From Aurantiacibacter atlanticus (lineage in GTDB: Bacteria; Pseudomonadota; Alphaproteobacteria; Sphingomonadales; Sphingomonadaceae): a stretch of DNA of 64,000 bases. The notes under the pieces were generated by a model. It was not told where the DNA came from, did no database searches, and was given only the letters and a program-made list of their open reading frames with translations. The stretch covers positions 1,240,001-1,304,000 of the forward strand of contig NZ_CP011310.1 of NCBI RefSeq assembly GCF_001077815.2. The letters are read 5' to 3'. The position numbers and the translations under genes are program-made. Below are positions 44,423 through 53,862 of the stretch, one piece after another; position 1 is the first letter of the stretch, and each line of letters begins with the position of its first letter.

Positions 44423-45880
44423 GTGACGACTGAAATCGGTGATATCGACAAGATTCTGGACCAGCTCGAGGATATTTCCAGGACCTCGCGCGCCAATCTT
44501 GTCGATGCGCTAGGCACTTTTGCCGATAGCAGGACGCCGCCCGATCCGGCGGATCGCGCAAAAGGCATTTTCGCCTATCCGCAGCTGACTCTGCATTATG
44601 CGGACGACCAGCTTGAGGAGCATCCGGCACGTTCCTATGCTCGGCTAAACCAGATCGGGACCTACCGCAGTTCCATCGCGGAACCAGATTTGTTCCGCCC
44701 CTATCTGAAGGAACAGCTGGAACATCTGGTCCGCGATTATCCGGTGGAGATAGAGGTAGGCCGCTCCAGTGACGAGATTCCCTATCAATATGTGCTTGAT
44801 GCCGGTGGGGCAGTGGAATTGCAGGGCGCAAGCAGTGCAGAGCTGACGCGCCATTTTCCTGCATCCGACCTCATCATGATTGGCGATGAAGTGGTTGACG
44901 GAACGTGGATCCACGAAGGGCAGGTGGCACGGCCTCTTTCGCTTTTCGATGCTTTGCGCACCGATTTCAGTCTTGCGCGCCTGCGCCATTATACAGGCAC
45001 GCCCGCGCGCCATTTCCAGCGTTATGTGCTCTTCACCAATTACATTCGCTACGTAGAGGAATTCATTGATTTCGCGATTGATGCGCTGGCCGATCCCGAT
45101 GGCCCTTATGAGCGCTTTTCGGCGCCGGGCGCGGTGATAGAGCGCGGCGATCTTGAAAATGCACGCGCACGGGTAACTGAGGGCACATGGCGCAAACACC
45201 AGATGCCTGCCTACCACCTGGTGGGCAAAGACAATACCGGCATCACGCTGGTCAATATCGGTGTAGGTCCGTCCAACGCCAAGACGATTTGCGATCACAT
45301 CGCTGTCTTGCGCCCTGAAGTGTGGCTGATGATCGGCCATTGTGGCGGCCTTCGTCCCAGCCAGACCATTGGCGATTATGTGCTGGCCCACGCATATCTG
45401 CGCGATGACAATGTGCTCGATTCCGAAATTCCGCCTGAAATCCCGATTCCGCCAATTGCCGAAGTGCAAACCGCCATGTTCGATGCGGCACGTGCGGTGA
45501 CGGGCGATTCGGATGATATGCTGAAGCGGCGGTTGCGCACCGGCACGGTTGTCACTACCGATGATCGTAATTGGGAGCTGCATTACACCCGCTCCGCCCT
45601 GCGCTTCAACCAAAGCCGGGCTGTCGCGATAGACATGGAATCGGCAACTGTCGCCGCTCAAGGATACAGGTTCCGCGTGCCTTATGGCACCTTACTGTGT
45701 GTATCTGATAAGCCATTGCATGGTGAAATAAAGCTGCCGGGGCAGGCTAATAGCTTTTATGAAAAGTCGGTCAGCCAGCATTTACGCATAGGCATTGAAA
45801 CGCTCGCTCTGCTCAGCAAGGAGGGCGACAGTTTTCATAGTCGCAAGTTGCGCAGTTTTGATGAACCGCCGTTGCGCTGA
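44423..45880 (+). CDS. amn: AMP nucleosidase
   Basis: 485 residues, essentially the length of E. coli Amn. The start is GTG at 44423 with GGAG five bases upstream. N-terminal regulatory domain features include YPQLTLHY, SYARLNQIGTYRSSIAEP and RPLSLFDALRTDFSLARL. The catalytic nucleosidase part has MPAYHLVGKDNTGITLVNIGVGPSNAK, MIGHCGGLRPSQ and VAIDMESATVAAQGYRFRVPYGTLL, where the Glu in DMESAT is the nucleoside-phosphorylase-type active-site residue. It hydrolyses AMP to adenine and ribose-5-phosphate. It is a cytosolic enzyme of purine salvage. Confidence 0.95.
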   Translation: MTTEIGDIDKILDQLEDISRTSRANLVDALGTFADSRTPPDPADRAKGIFAYPQLTLHYADDQLEEHPARSYARLNQIGTYRSSIAEPDLFRPYLKEQLEHLVRDYPVEIEVGRSSDEIPYQYVLDAGGAVELQGASSAELTRHFPASDLIMIGDEVVDGTWIHEGQVARPLSLFDALRTDFSLARLRHYTGTPARHFQRYVLFTNYIRYVEEFIDFAIDALADPDGPYERFSAPGAVIERGDLENARARVTEGTWRKHQMPAYHLVGKDNTGITLVNIGVGPSNAKTICDHIAVLRPEVWLMIGHCGGLRPSQTIGDYVLAHAYLRDDNVLDSEIPPEIPIPPIAEVQTAMFDAARAVTGDSDDMLKRRLRTGTVVTTDDRNWELHYTRSALRFNQSRAVAIDMESATVAAQGYRFRVPYGTLLCVSDKPLHGEIKLPGQANSFYEKSVSQHLRIGIETLALLSKEGDSFHSRKLRSFDEPPLR

Positions 45881-45889
45881 AACCCCGTC

Positions 45890-47596
45890 CTAGTCGGCGG
45901 CCAATACGCCCTGCACGCGGCCACACACGGGGATTGTGACATCGCCCGCCGCCACATAGGCTTCCAGCGCATCGATATCGAAGCCGACATTGGCGATCTG
46001 CGGCACAGTGGTAAATTGTGCAAAGCCATCGCCGCCACCGACAAGAAAATTGTTTGTCACCAGACGATAGCTGCGCGCCGGATCGAGCGGGGCTCCGTTG
46101 ATCTGCATCCCGGTCACGCGCTTCCCGGCCATCTTATCGACATCCAGCGTGTAAACCGTTCCGGTTGACGGGATCAGAGTGGAATCGCAGATCACTGCCG
46201 GGCCATCTCCGCATAATTGCTGCTCCAACACGGCCATGATTTGCGCGCCTGTCATCTCCAGCACGATTAAACTATTGCCGAAGGGTGCCATTGCGGAAAG
46301 CTCACCAAAGGTCAGCACCCCGTCATCCGCGCCAGTCAGATAAGTTCGTACACTGCCAGAATTGACCAGCGCGAGATCAGCCGACTCAGACAGGGCAGAA
46401 TTGGCGGCATCAAGGTAGCTATCGGCCACCAGCTGCTGCGCGGGCCTGTCACCGCAATCATCGCCAATTACGCCCGTGTCGGCGATTGGGCCAACTGGAC
46501 GGTTGGCGACAGGACCGGATGCCTCGGCATAGGTCGCGACAATCTGCTCGACCGCAGCATTGCTACCCGCGCTGCCATCAACCGGTATGTTGCGCGCACT
46601 GACAGATGTGACGATACCGGCTGCGGGATCGACCATCATGGTGATGTCGGTAACAAAGGCGCCATAGCGTCCCCCGGAGGTCAGCAGTATGTCTTCGCCC
46701 GAGGCGGTGGGAACATTGCAGACATAGGACTGGTGCGTATGTCCTGACACGACGACCGAGATGGAAGGATCGAGCGCTTCGACGATCGGAACCACCGCAC
46801 CGGAAAGGCCGGGGCACCCCGCGATGTTGAAGCGCGGATCGACAACGGCACCTTCGTGGATCAGGAGCACCACCGCATCCGCGCCCGCAGATTGCAATTG
46901 CGCCGCCAATGTGTTCGCGGTCTGCGCTTCGTCAAGAAAGGTGTAGCCCTGCGTCGCCTGCGCGCTGACGAGGTTCTTCGTGTTCTCCAGCGTCAGGCCG
47001 ATAAAGCCGATTTGCGCCCCACCGATTTCCTGCATCTGCGTTGCGGGAAAGAGGGTGTTGCCTGCTTCATCGACCGTGTTTCCGGCAAGGTAATTGAAAC
47101 CGGCGCCGGCAAATGGCTCTATAGCGCAGGGTTTCCGCATGGTGTGCTTGTCGCAGCCGCCATCCTGCATGCGACGCAATTCCGCCACGCCGCGGTCAAA
47201 TTCGTGATTGCCGACCGAGGCGACATCCAGGCCAAGGGTGGAGAGCACGCGGACGGTCGGTTCGTCGAGGAATAGCGATGAGATAAGCGGGCTGGCTCCG
47301 ATCAGATCGCCCGCTGCAACCGTGACGGTGTTCGCCTTGCGCACGCTTTCCAATAAGGCGGCCAGTCGTGCTGCACCACCAAGACGCACGCTGCGCTGTG
47401 TTCCATCTTCCACGAAGGTATATTCGCCTTGCGGAACCTTCAGATTGCCGTGAAAATCATTGAGCGCAAGTATCTGAATGGGCACAGGCGTTGCGGGCAA
47501 TGTTGTGCGTATCGGTTGTTGGGCGGCGCAGGCAGACAGCATGCCACCAGCAATCATGATAGAAGCGAGGCGCGTTTTCTTGAGTATGGGAGACAT
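45890..47596 (-). CDS. 5'-nucleotidase/metallophosphatase lipoprotein (UshA family)
   Basis: 568 residues. The lipobox LSAC places it as a lipoprotein, probably on the periplasmic face of a membrane. Metallophosphatase motifs are LALNDFHGN, AGDLIGASPL, GNHEFDRG, LLIHEGAV and VSGHTHQS. The C-terminal 5'-nucleotidase substrate domain has LVNSGSVRTYL, APFGNSLIVLEMTGAQI and TNNFLVGGGDGF. Such proteins dephosphorylate nucleotides or UDP-sugars outside the cytoplasm, so nucleosides can be imported. It follows the TonB receptor on the same strand but is separated from it by a terminator. Confidence 0.93.
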   Translation of the reverse strand: MSPILKKTRLASIMIAGGMLSACAAQQPIRTTLPATPVPIQILALNDFHGNLKVPQGEYTFVEDGTQRSVRLGGAARLAALLESVRKANTVTVAAGDLIGASPLISSLFLDEPTVRVLSTLGLDVASVGNHEFDRGVAELRRMQDGGCDKHTMRKPCAIEPFAGAGFNYLAGNTVDEAGNTLFPATQMQEIGGAQIGFIGLTLENTKNLVSAQATQGYTFLDEAQTANTLAAQLQSAGADAVVLLIHEGAVVDPRFNIAGCPGLSGAVVPIVEALDPSISVVVSGHTHQSYVCNVPTASGEDILLTSGGRYGAFVTDITMMVDPAAGIVTSVSARNIPVDGSAGSNAAVEQIVATYAEASGPVANRPVGPIADTGVIGDDCGDRPAQQLVADSYLDAANSALSESADLALVNSGSVRTYLTGADDGVLTFGELSAMAPFGNSLIVLEMTGAQIMAVLEQQLCGDGPAVICDSTLIPSTGTVYTLDVDKMAGKRVTGMQINGAPLDPARSYRLVTNNFLVGGGDGFAQFTTVPQIANVGFDIDALEAYVAAGDVTIPVCGRVQGVLAAD

Positions 47597-47626
47597 GCAG
47601 GGCTATTCCATTATCAAGATGACAAG

Positions 47627-47666
47627 AAAAAGGCGGCGATGCTTTTTCAAACACCGCCGCCTTTTT
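47627..47666 (-). terminator. Factor-independent terminator after the TonB-dependent receptor gene
   Basis: The 12-bp stem AAAAAGGCGGCG (47627-47638) pairs with CGCCGCCTTTTT (47655-47666) around a 16-base loop. Read leftward, the hairpin ends in a run of five T's 20 bases after the receptor stop. It is symmetric, so it could also work rightward, but only the receptor transcript clearly ends here. Confidence 0.85.
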
Positions 47667-47685
47667 AGCAATAATGATTGGCAGA

Positions 47686-50600
47686 TCAGAATTCGTAGCG
47701 AACGCCGACCTGGATACGCCAGATTGAGGCCGAAGTGACCACGAATTCCTTATCATCAGGGTTGAAGCCCGTGATGATATAGCGACCTTCAGCATCGACG
47801 CCGCCATCCACAAGATCGACGAACTCATCGCGAGCGCGTTCGATATTTGCACCATCATCGAGAAAGTTCAGGAAATTGTCGAAGTCAGCGAACAGCTCGA
47901 TGCGATCATTCTTGATCCCGGTGAGGCTGCCAAGGAAAGGCAGTTCCTGACTGAAGCGCAGATCAAGATCATAGGTCCACTCATTGCGGCAGGTATTCCG
48001 CGCAATGGAAGCACCAGGATCGAAGTCGCACTGTTCGGGAACGTACGAACCATCGTAAAGCACGTTACCGGAAGAATCGGTGAAGGATCCACCACTAAGA
48101 TAATCGAGCAGCTGGTTCACAGCGCCACCCGGATCGTCGACACCATTGCTACCCGGCGCGCGGATATCCGAACTGGGCGACAAGTTCGGATCATCGATCC
48201 CCGAGGGGATGTAGAGCAGTGCATTGTCATTGCCCGAAGAGCTGTCGTTGAACACACCGCCGCCATCGAAGTTCAGGCTGTAAGGCCGCCCTTCGCTCGC
48301 CCGGAAGAAGATACCGAGCGAAGTATCGAAATCTTCAACGAACTGCTCCTTGAAATAGACCGAAGCGGTGATGTTGTGGCGTGTTTCATAGTTCGATGTT
48401 GAAACCGCTGGATTCTGTCGGTCAAAAGCGGAAGTCACGTCATAGGACGAGGTCGCCGTGGAAGAGCCGACATTGCGGTTGTTTTCCGAATCCGTGAATG
48501 CATAACCGAAGCTCAAGCCCACTGCCCCGCCTTCGGTGAAGATGCCGCGATCGAAGTTTTTCGCAAGCAGGAAAGACACGACGTGGCTTTCATAGCTCGG
48601 TCCGTTGGTCAGCTGGATTTCGTCATCACGGCCTGTGCCAAAGCATTCTGCGGTGACATTGTTCCACATCGGCGGCGTGCCACCCGAATAGGCCAGTGAT
48701 GCGTTACAATCGGTACGGTTGGGATCGATCGCTGCATAGATTGGACGACCGTCCACAGTGTAGCCGCCATGTGGTTGCGTAATATTCGGCGTCTGTGACA
48801 GATCAACGAAGTTCAGCGTGTCGTTGAAGCGCGAATAGATGTAATCGACCTTCGCGTGCCAATTGCTGAAAAAGCCGCCCTGCGTTCCGAAATCGGTCGC
48901 CAGACCCAGATTCGCGCGGACCACGGTGGGCACGTCAAATTCGGGATCGGTCGACTGCGTATCGGCAAGGCCCGCTGCCGCTTCCAATGATGCGGCCTGG
49001 CGTGCGCAATCCGGGAAGCCGGTGAATTGGCCGCCCTGCACGACAGAGATCGAACCGTCCGGATTGGTGATCGCATCGCAAGGACCGAAGGTGTCTTCCT
49101 GACCGGTAGAGAAGCCGTTGTTGGAAAAAGCGTTGGAGAAATACACCACTGGATCGCCGCCAGAGAATACGCCGACACCGCCCGTCACGCGGCTGTTCGA
49201 GAGGAAGCCTTCATTATCGAATTCGTAGGTCGCCGAAGCGCGCGGCAACCACACGACGTCCAGATCGCTGAACGGAACGGCATTGCTCCATCCGTAACGA
49301 CTGACGAATTCCGGGTTTTCTTTCGGAGCATCACCGTCATAAATCTGCATGCGCACACCGGCTGTCAGTGACAGTTGCGGGGTCGCCTGAATTTTATCCT
49401 GTGCATAGATTGAGTAGATCTGGCGTCCGAAGGTCGCTGCGGCTTCATTGATATCGCCCGAAGGGGTCGCTGAAATGTCGCCGCCGCCCAGCGAGCCGTT
49501 TGCAACGGAATCCGCGCCGCCGCCAAATACGCTGGAGAACGCACCGGGCGCCACGCGGCCCGCTTCGAAATCGTCGAGGCTCGCGAAAAACAATGTGCCC
49601 GTCGCGTTAATTGCGAACAGGTTATAGACTTCCAGATCATTATATTCCGCGCCGAACTTGAGCTGGTGCTTACCGGCATCGATGTTCACCTGGAACTTGG
49701 CCTGATCGGTGCGGTTTTCCAAGGCATTGGCCGAACGGAAGATGCCCGGACCGGTGCTTAGCAAGCCATTCTGCGGATTTTCGCTGGCCGGGATGTCACC
49801 GCTGGTTTCATTGGGGACGAGTACCGAAAGGCGCACTGTCGGATTTTCCGACTGTGCTTCGCCAAAGCCGACAGGGCCCTGCACATCGCTTACTTCGGAA
49901 CGGCTCAACCGCAATTCGGTCGAGACGGTGTCGCTCCAGTTTGAATAGAAGCGCAGCGAATAATAATCGGAGACCGTGCCTTCATCCTCGAAGCTGTTGA
50001 GGCCGCCCGTTTCCTGGTCGCCAAAATCGGATTCGACATTGGTTTCCTCAAGGCGCTGGTAGCTGCCCTCGATGCGGTGATCATCGGTGATGTAGGCATC
50101 CAGTCGACCGAAATAGCGAACGCTGCTTTCGGGCAGAGTGATGGGATAGCCGCCTACGTCCTGTCCATATACATCGCGTGCGATCTGCGCAAAGCGATCA
50201 AATTGTGCCTGTGTTGCATATTCGAACTGGTTGGCAAAGCCGCCGCCATAGGGGCCTTCTTCATTGGCATTGCCAAGGTCGGTCTCTTCGTAACCGGCAT
50301 AGAAGAACAGGCGATCGGGAATGATCGGACCCCCCAGCGTGGCACCCCAGCGCTTTTCCTCGAAAGGTGAGACGATATCGTCCTCACCATCCAGCGATGT
50401 GCCGCGCAGGCCGGAATCGCGGTAGGAGAAGAAAGCCGAGCCGTGGAATTCATTGGCGCCTGACTTCGTCACCACATTCACGAGACAGCCGGTGAAATCA
50501 GAATACTCCACGTCGAACGGGGCGAATTCAACTGATGTTTCCCGAATCACATCAAACGGCAGGGGCAGCGCGTTACGCGCTGCGAAGGGAGTGCCGTTGA

Positions 50601-51216
50601 GGCCGAAAACGTCGGCCTGGACCACGCCATCGACCGTAAAAGTATTCGAACGGTCATTGCCGCCCAAGCACGAAATACGGTCAACCTCATTGGATCGATT
50701 GAGGCTGACGCGCGGATCAAGACGGATAATGTCACGCACGTCGCGGGTGATCGAAGGGAAGCTTTCCAGCGTATCCTGGCCAAAGGCGATACCCGGTCCG
50801 ACAGCAAGCTGCTGCACATTCACACGCGCGCCACTAACGACAATCACGTTCTCGGCATCGCCTGCGGCGACCGATGTCAGCTCAAAACTGTAGTCCGTAT
50901 TGCCCGTGATGTTGATATACTGTTCTTCGACTGACTGGCCTTCAAAACCGGAAGCCGTCACCGTCACCGTGTACGGGCCGCCAGAAACCAGCGAATTGAA
51001 ACGGAAGCTGCCATCCGTGTCTGTTGTCTGCGTGCGCGAGGCACCAGTACGGGTATCGGTTACAGTGACCGTGGCATTTGAAACGCTGCTGCCATTTGCA
51101 TCGGTGACAGTGCCCTGAACCCCCGAAGTGATCTGTTGCGCCTGCGCCGCTTGCGGAACGGCTGCAGCCGCTGCAATGCTCGCAACGCTGGCTGCGAGTA
51201 AAAACCTGATTTTCAT
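47686..51216 (-). CDS. TonB-dependent receptor with N-terminal carboxypeptidase-regulatory domain (Oar-like)
   Basis: 1176 residues from the ATG at 51216; the open frame to 51285 is not used. Signal peptide ends at AAQAQ. A carboxypeptidase-regulatory-like beta domain (about 30-115: GTVTDANGSSVSNATVTVTD) precedes a plug domain (FPSITRDVRDIIRLDPRVSL, NTFTVDGV) and a large barrel beginning around NVVTKSGANEFHGSAFF, which is typical of Oar-like receptors. The last residues IQVGVRYEF end in Phe. Its substrate is unknown, but its place among nuclease and nucleotidase genes suggests nucleotide-derived or other polymer uptake. Direct repeats upstream may be regulatory. Confidence 0.93.
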   Translation of the reverse strand: MKIRFLLAASVASIAAAAAVPQAAQAQQITSGVQGTVTDANGSSVSNATVTVTDTRTGASRTQTTDTDGSFRFNSLVSGGPYTVTVTASGFEGQSVEEQYINITGNTDYSFELTSVAAGDAENVIVVSGARVNVQQLAVGPGIAFGQDTLESFPSITRDVRDIIRLDPRVSLNRSNEVDRISCLGGNDRSNTFTVDGVVQADVFGLNGTPFAARNALPLPFDVIRETSVEFAPFDVEYSDFTGCLVNVVTKSGANEFHGSAFFSYRDSGLRGTSLDGEDDIVSPFEEKRWGATLGGPIIPDRLFFYAGYEETDLGNANEEGPYGGGFANQFEYATQAQFDRFAQIARDVYGQDVGGYPITLPESSVRYFGRLDAYITDDHRIEGSYQRLEETNVESDFGDQETGGLNSFEDEGTVSDYYSLRFYSNWSDTVSTELRLSRSEVSDVQGPVGFGEAQSENPTVRLSVLVPNETSGDIPASENPQNGLLSTGPGIFRSANALENRTDQAKFQVNIDAGKHQLKFGAEYNDLEVYNLFAINATGTLFFASLDDFEAGRVAPGAFSSVFGGGADSVANGSLGGGDISATPSGDINEAAATFGRQIYSIYAQDKIQATPQLSLTAGVRMQIYDGDAPKENPEFVSRYGWSNAVPFSDLDVVWLPRASATYEFDNEGFLSNSRVTGGVGVFSGGDPVVYFSNAFSNNGFSTGQEDTFGPCDAITNPDGSISVVQGGQFTGFPDCARQAASLEAAAGLADTQSTDPEFDVPTVVRANLGLATDFGTQGGFFSNWHAKVDYIYSRFNDTLNFVDLSQTPNITQPHGGYTVDGRPIYAAIDPNRTDCNASLAYSGGTPPMWNNVTAECFGTGRDDEIQLTNGPSYESHVVSFLLAKNFDRGIFTEGGAVGLSFGYAFTDSENNRNVGSSTATSSYDVTSAFDRQNPAVSTSNYETRHNITASVYFKEQFVEDFDTSLGIFFRASEGRPYSLNFDGGGVFNDSSSGNDNALLYIPSGIDDPNLSPSSDIRAPGSNGVDDPGGAVNQLLDYLSGGSFTDSSGNVLYDGSYVPEQCDFDPGASIARNTCRNEWTYDLDLRFSQELPFLGSLTGIKNDRIELFADFDNFLNFLDDGANIERARDEFVDLVDGGVDAEGRYIITGFNPDDKEFVVTSASIWRIQVGVRYEF

Positions 51217-51456
51217 TGTCTGACTGATCCCCGTTTGGAAGGTGACGAATCCTGGTGAAGAGGATTGCGGGCCGGATACCCCCATTAAGAGACAGTTTTA
51301 TTTCACCACTGTAGCATCGCAACACGCCAGGGCTGCAATCCGTGCATTTTCTGTTGGAACCGAGTCGTTTGAAATGGAACCGTTGCTGCATCGCAACATT
51401 TTTGGAAGTTCAGCCGCCCGAAATGCGGGCAAGATCTGCGAATCGGTTCACGCGCC
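51217..51456. promoter_or_regulatory. Upstream region of the TonB receptor with paired GCATCGCAACA repeats
   Basis: GCATCGCAACA occurs at 51314-51324 and 51388-51398, 74 bases apart in direct orientation. The second copy is part of a dyad GTTGC-N6-GCAAC (51382-51397). The region precedes the leftward receptor gene, so the elements lie about 100-180 bases from its start. They could be regulator sites or part of the core promoter; the regulator is unknown. Confidence 0.4.
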
Positions 51457-52380
51457 TTATGCGAGCCCGATTTCCTTCAGGCGTTGCAGAAGGAAATCAT
51501 GTGCGGTGATTGTCGGCGCAGAATCATCACCTGGCGTGATGCACTGATCCAGTGGTTCGATAAGGTAATCGGGCCGGAAGTGCAGGAAGAAGGGCATGGA
51601 ATAGCGCGCCCGCCGTGCCGCTTCACCGCCGGGATTGACCACGCGATGCGTTGTCGAACGCAGGCGATTGTTGGTGAGACGTTCCAGCATATCGCCCACA
51701 TTTACCGCCAGCGCGCCTTGAGGAGGCGACACCGGCACCCATTCACACTGCCTGTTCAGCAGTTCCAGCCCGGGTTCCTCGGCACCTAGCAGAAGCGTGA
51801 TGGTATTGATGTCGCCATGCGCTGCTGCGCGAATTGCACCTTCGGGAACATCGTTACCCAACGGCGGGTAATGCAGCAGGCGCATCACGGAATTGCCATC
51901 CTTTACCGTGTCATCGAAAAAGCGCTCAGTGAGGCCAAGATGAATTGCAATGGCGCGCAGGATCGTCGCGCCCGCCTTGTCGAACTCGGCGTATAATTCT
52001 TCAAAAACCTCGCGGAAGCCGGGCACTTCGGATGGCCAGATATTGGGGGCCATGAAACTGGAAAGCGGGTGTCCCTGCGGTAGATCACGACCGACATGCC
52101 AGAATTCCTTGAGATCATGGACCGCGGCATCCTTGGCTATTTCGGTGCCGAAAGGGGTATAGCCACGCGCGCCGCCGCCGCCCGCTATCTGATAGGCTCG
52201 CTTGGTATCTTCCGGCAGTGCGAAAAAGTCCCGCGCCAGATTTTCCGCGCGGTCGATCAGCGATTGCGGGATGCCGTGATCGCGCACGATGGCGAAACCG
52301 TATTCGGCAAAGCTGCGGCCAAGCTCGTCAGATATTTCAGGCAGCGGGCTGGAGAGCGAGATGGATGCGAGATCGGACAT
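51457..52380 (-). CDS. 2-oxoglutarate/Fe(II) oxygenase (isopenicillin-N-synthase family)
   Basis: 307 residues from the ATG at 52380. The N-terminal DIOX_N part shows FAEYGFAIVRDHGIP. The Fe-binding triad is HGD in AAHGDINTITLLL and His in RSTTHRVVNP, and the 2-oxoglutarate Arg lies in RARYSMPFFLH. Its substrate is not predicted by sequence. It follows the CNT permease gene by 10 bases, so the two probably share a transcript, which suggests oxidation of an imported nucleoside or nucleobase, as thymine-7-hydroxylase of the same superfamily does. Confidence 0.88.
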   Translation of the reverse strand: MSDLASISLSSPLPEISDELGRSFAEYGFAIVRDHGIPQSLIDRAENLARDFFALPEDTKRAYQIAGGGGARGYTPFGTEIAKDAAVHDLKEFWHVGRDLPQGHPLSSFMAPNIWPSEVPGFREVFEELYAEFDKAGATILRAIAIHLGLTERFFDDTVKDGNSVMRLLHYPPLGNDVPEGAIRAAAHGDINTITLLLGAEEPGLELLNRQCEWVPVSPPQGALAVNVGDMLERLTNNRLRSTTHRVVNPGGEAARRARYSMPFFLHFRPDYLIEPLDQCITPGDDSAPTITAHDFLLQRLKEIGLA

Positions 52381-52390
52381 GCACACTATC

Positions 52391-53737
52391 TTAATATGGC
52401 AAGAGAAGGCCCGCCAGTGCCGCGCTCATCAAATTGGCAAGCGAACCTGCGGCAAGGGCGCGCAATCCCAATTTGGCGATGACGGGGCGCTGGTTGGGGG
52501 CAAGGCCGCCAGTGACTGCCATCTGGATCGCGATGGAACTGAAATTCGCAAAGCCACAAAGCGCAAAGGTGATAATGGCACGGCTGCGATCCGTAAGGCC
52601 TGCGCCTGCCTCTGATCCCAGATCGATAAAGGCGACGAATTCGTTGAGAACGATCTTGGTGCCAAACAAGCCGCCCGCGACCTGCGCCTGGTCCCAGTCA
52701 GGGATACCGACGACATACATGACCGGCGCAAAGACGAAGCCGAGCAATTGCTGGAAGCTGACATCGGGATAGCCAATCCAGCCACCAATGCCGCCAAGTA
52801 TCCCGTTTGCCAAGGCCACCAGTGCAACAAAGACCATCACCATTCCGCCAACCGCAACGGCCAGCTTGATGCCGGTCTGCGTGCCCTGTGCAGCTGCCTC
52901 GATCACATTGGCGGGCCGATGGCCTTCTTCGAAGGTCTCTGCGACTTCGACTTCATGGGGCTTTCCGCTTTCTGTCAATGCAGCAGGGCCTTCTGCACTG
53001 ATCCTGGCAGACGGCAAACGGATGTCATCAGCGTCGATGCCGGCCAGTTGGGCCGCATCACGTGCAAGTCCGCAATCATCATCCGGCATGATCATCTTGG
53101 CCATCAGGATACCGCCCGGCGCGGACATGAAGGCAGCAGCCAGCAGGAAAGGCACCGCCTCTGTTCCGATGAAACTGGCATAGGCGGCAAGGATAGTGCC
53201 CGCGACACCGGCCATCCCGACTGTCATCAGCGTGAACAGCCGACTGGGCGTCAGCGCGGCAAGATAGGGGCGCACCACTAGAGGGCTTTCGGACTGGCCG
53301 ACGAAGATATTGGCGGCACTGCCCAGCGCCTCTACCTTGCTGATGCCGGTAATCCACCCGATCACGCCGCCTACCCAACGCACCAGCCGCTGCATTATGC
53401 CCCAATGATAGAGAATGGAGACGATAGCCGCGAAAAAGACGATCACCGGCAATGCGGCGATGACAAATGTATTGGCAAAGGGATTGCTTTCCATCGGTCC
53501 GAACACCGATGTGATGCCGACCTTCGAAAAATCGAGCAGCGCGATCACCCCGTTCGATAGGAACTGGATGGCCTGAACACCCCAGGGTGTGCGCAATACC
53601 AGCACTGCCATCAAGGCCTGCAAGGCAAAAGCGGCACCAACCACACGCGGCTTGATCCGGCGCTTGCCGGTAGAAAGGAGAAAGGCGATCAAGAGTATCG
53701 CCGCGATCCCCGCAAGCGAGATCAATTGGGGAGGCAC
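52391..53737 (-). CDS. Concentrative nucleoside transporter (CNT/NupC family)
   Basis: 448 residues from the GTG at 53737, chosen because AGGAG lies five bases upstream; the frame is open to 53857 but the extra residues are polar and atypical. The CNT pattern is clear: SKVEALGSAANIFVGQSESPLVVRPYL, SRLFTLMTVGMAGVAGTIL, and FGTKIVLNEFVAFIDL plus FALCGFANFSSIAIQ. About 8-10 helices. It should import nucleosides with Na+ or H+ across the inner membrane. A polar loop (about 240-290) after the seventh helix is longer than in NupC. It is divergent from the YhhQ-like gene. Confidence 0.93.
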   Translation of the reverse strand: MPPQLISLAGIAAILLIAFLLSTGKRRIKPRVVGAAFALQALMAVLVLRTPWGVQAIQFLSNGVIALLDFSKVGITSVFGPMESNPFANTFVIAALPVIVFFAAIVSILYHWGIMQRLVRWVGGVIGWITGISKVEALGSAANIFVGQSESPLVVRPYLAALTPSRLFTLMTVGMAGVAGTILAAYASFIGTEAVPFLLAAAFMSAPGGILMAKMIMPDDDCGLARDAAQLAGIDADDIRLPSARISAEGPAALTESGKPHEVEVAETFEEGHRPANVIEAAAQGTQTGIKLAVAVGGMVMVFVALVALANGILGGIGGWIGYPDVSFQQLLGFVFAPVMYVVGIPDWDQAQVAGGLFGTKIVLNEFVAFIDLGSEAGAGLTDRSRAIITFALCGFANFSSIAIQMAVTGGLAPNQRPVIAKLGLRALAAGSLANLMSAALAGLLLPY

Positions 53738-53862
53738 ATCATCTCCTGAATGTAGGAAGGCCAGTTTCTTTGCGCATCCACCAGCAAGGTTCAAACAAAT
53801 TCTGGGAGAATCTGTTGACAGCGCACTTGCCAAGATGGCGACTTGTCCCATAGCCATCGGCG

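Noticed and set aside
43740..44864. Leftward ORF spanning the nuclease 3' end and the AMP nucleosidase 5' end
   Set aside because: Overlaps two well supported genes in antisense and has a Pro/Arg-rich composition typical of shadows.
44645..45661. Leftward ORF of 338 codons opposite AMP nucleosidase
   Set aside because: Antisense to a full-length, strongly recognised gene, and the product has no motif.
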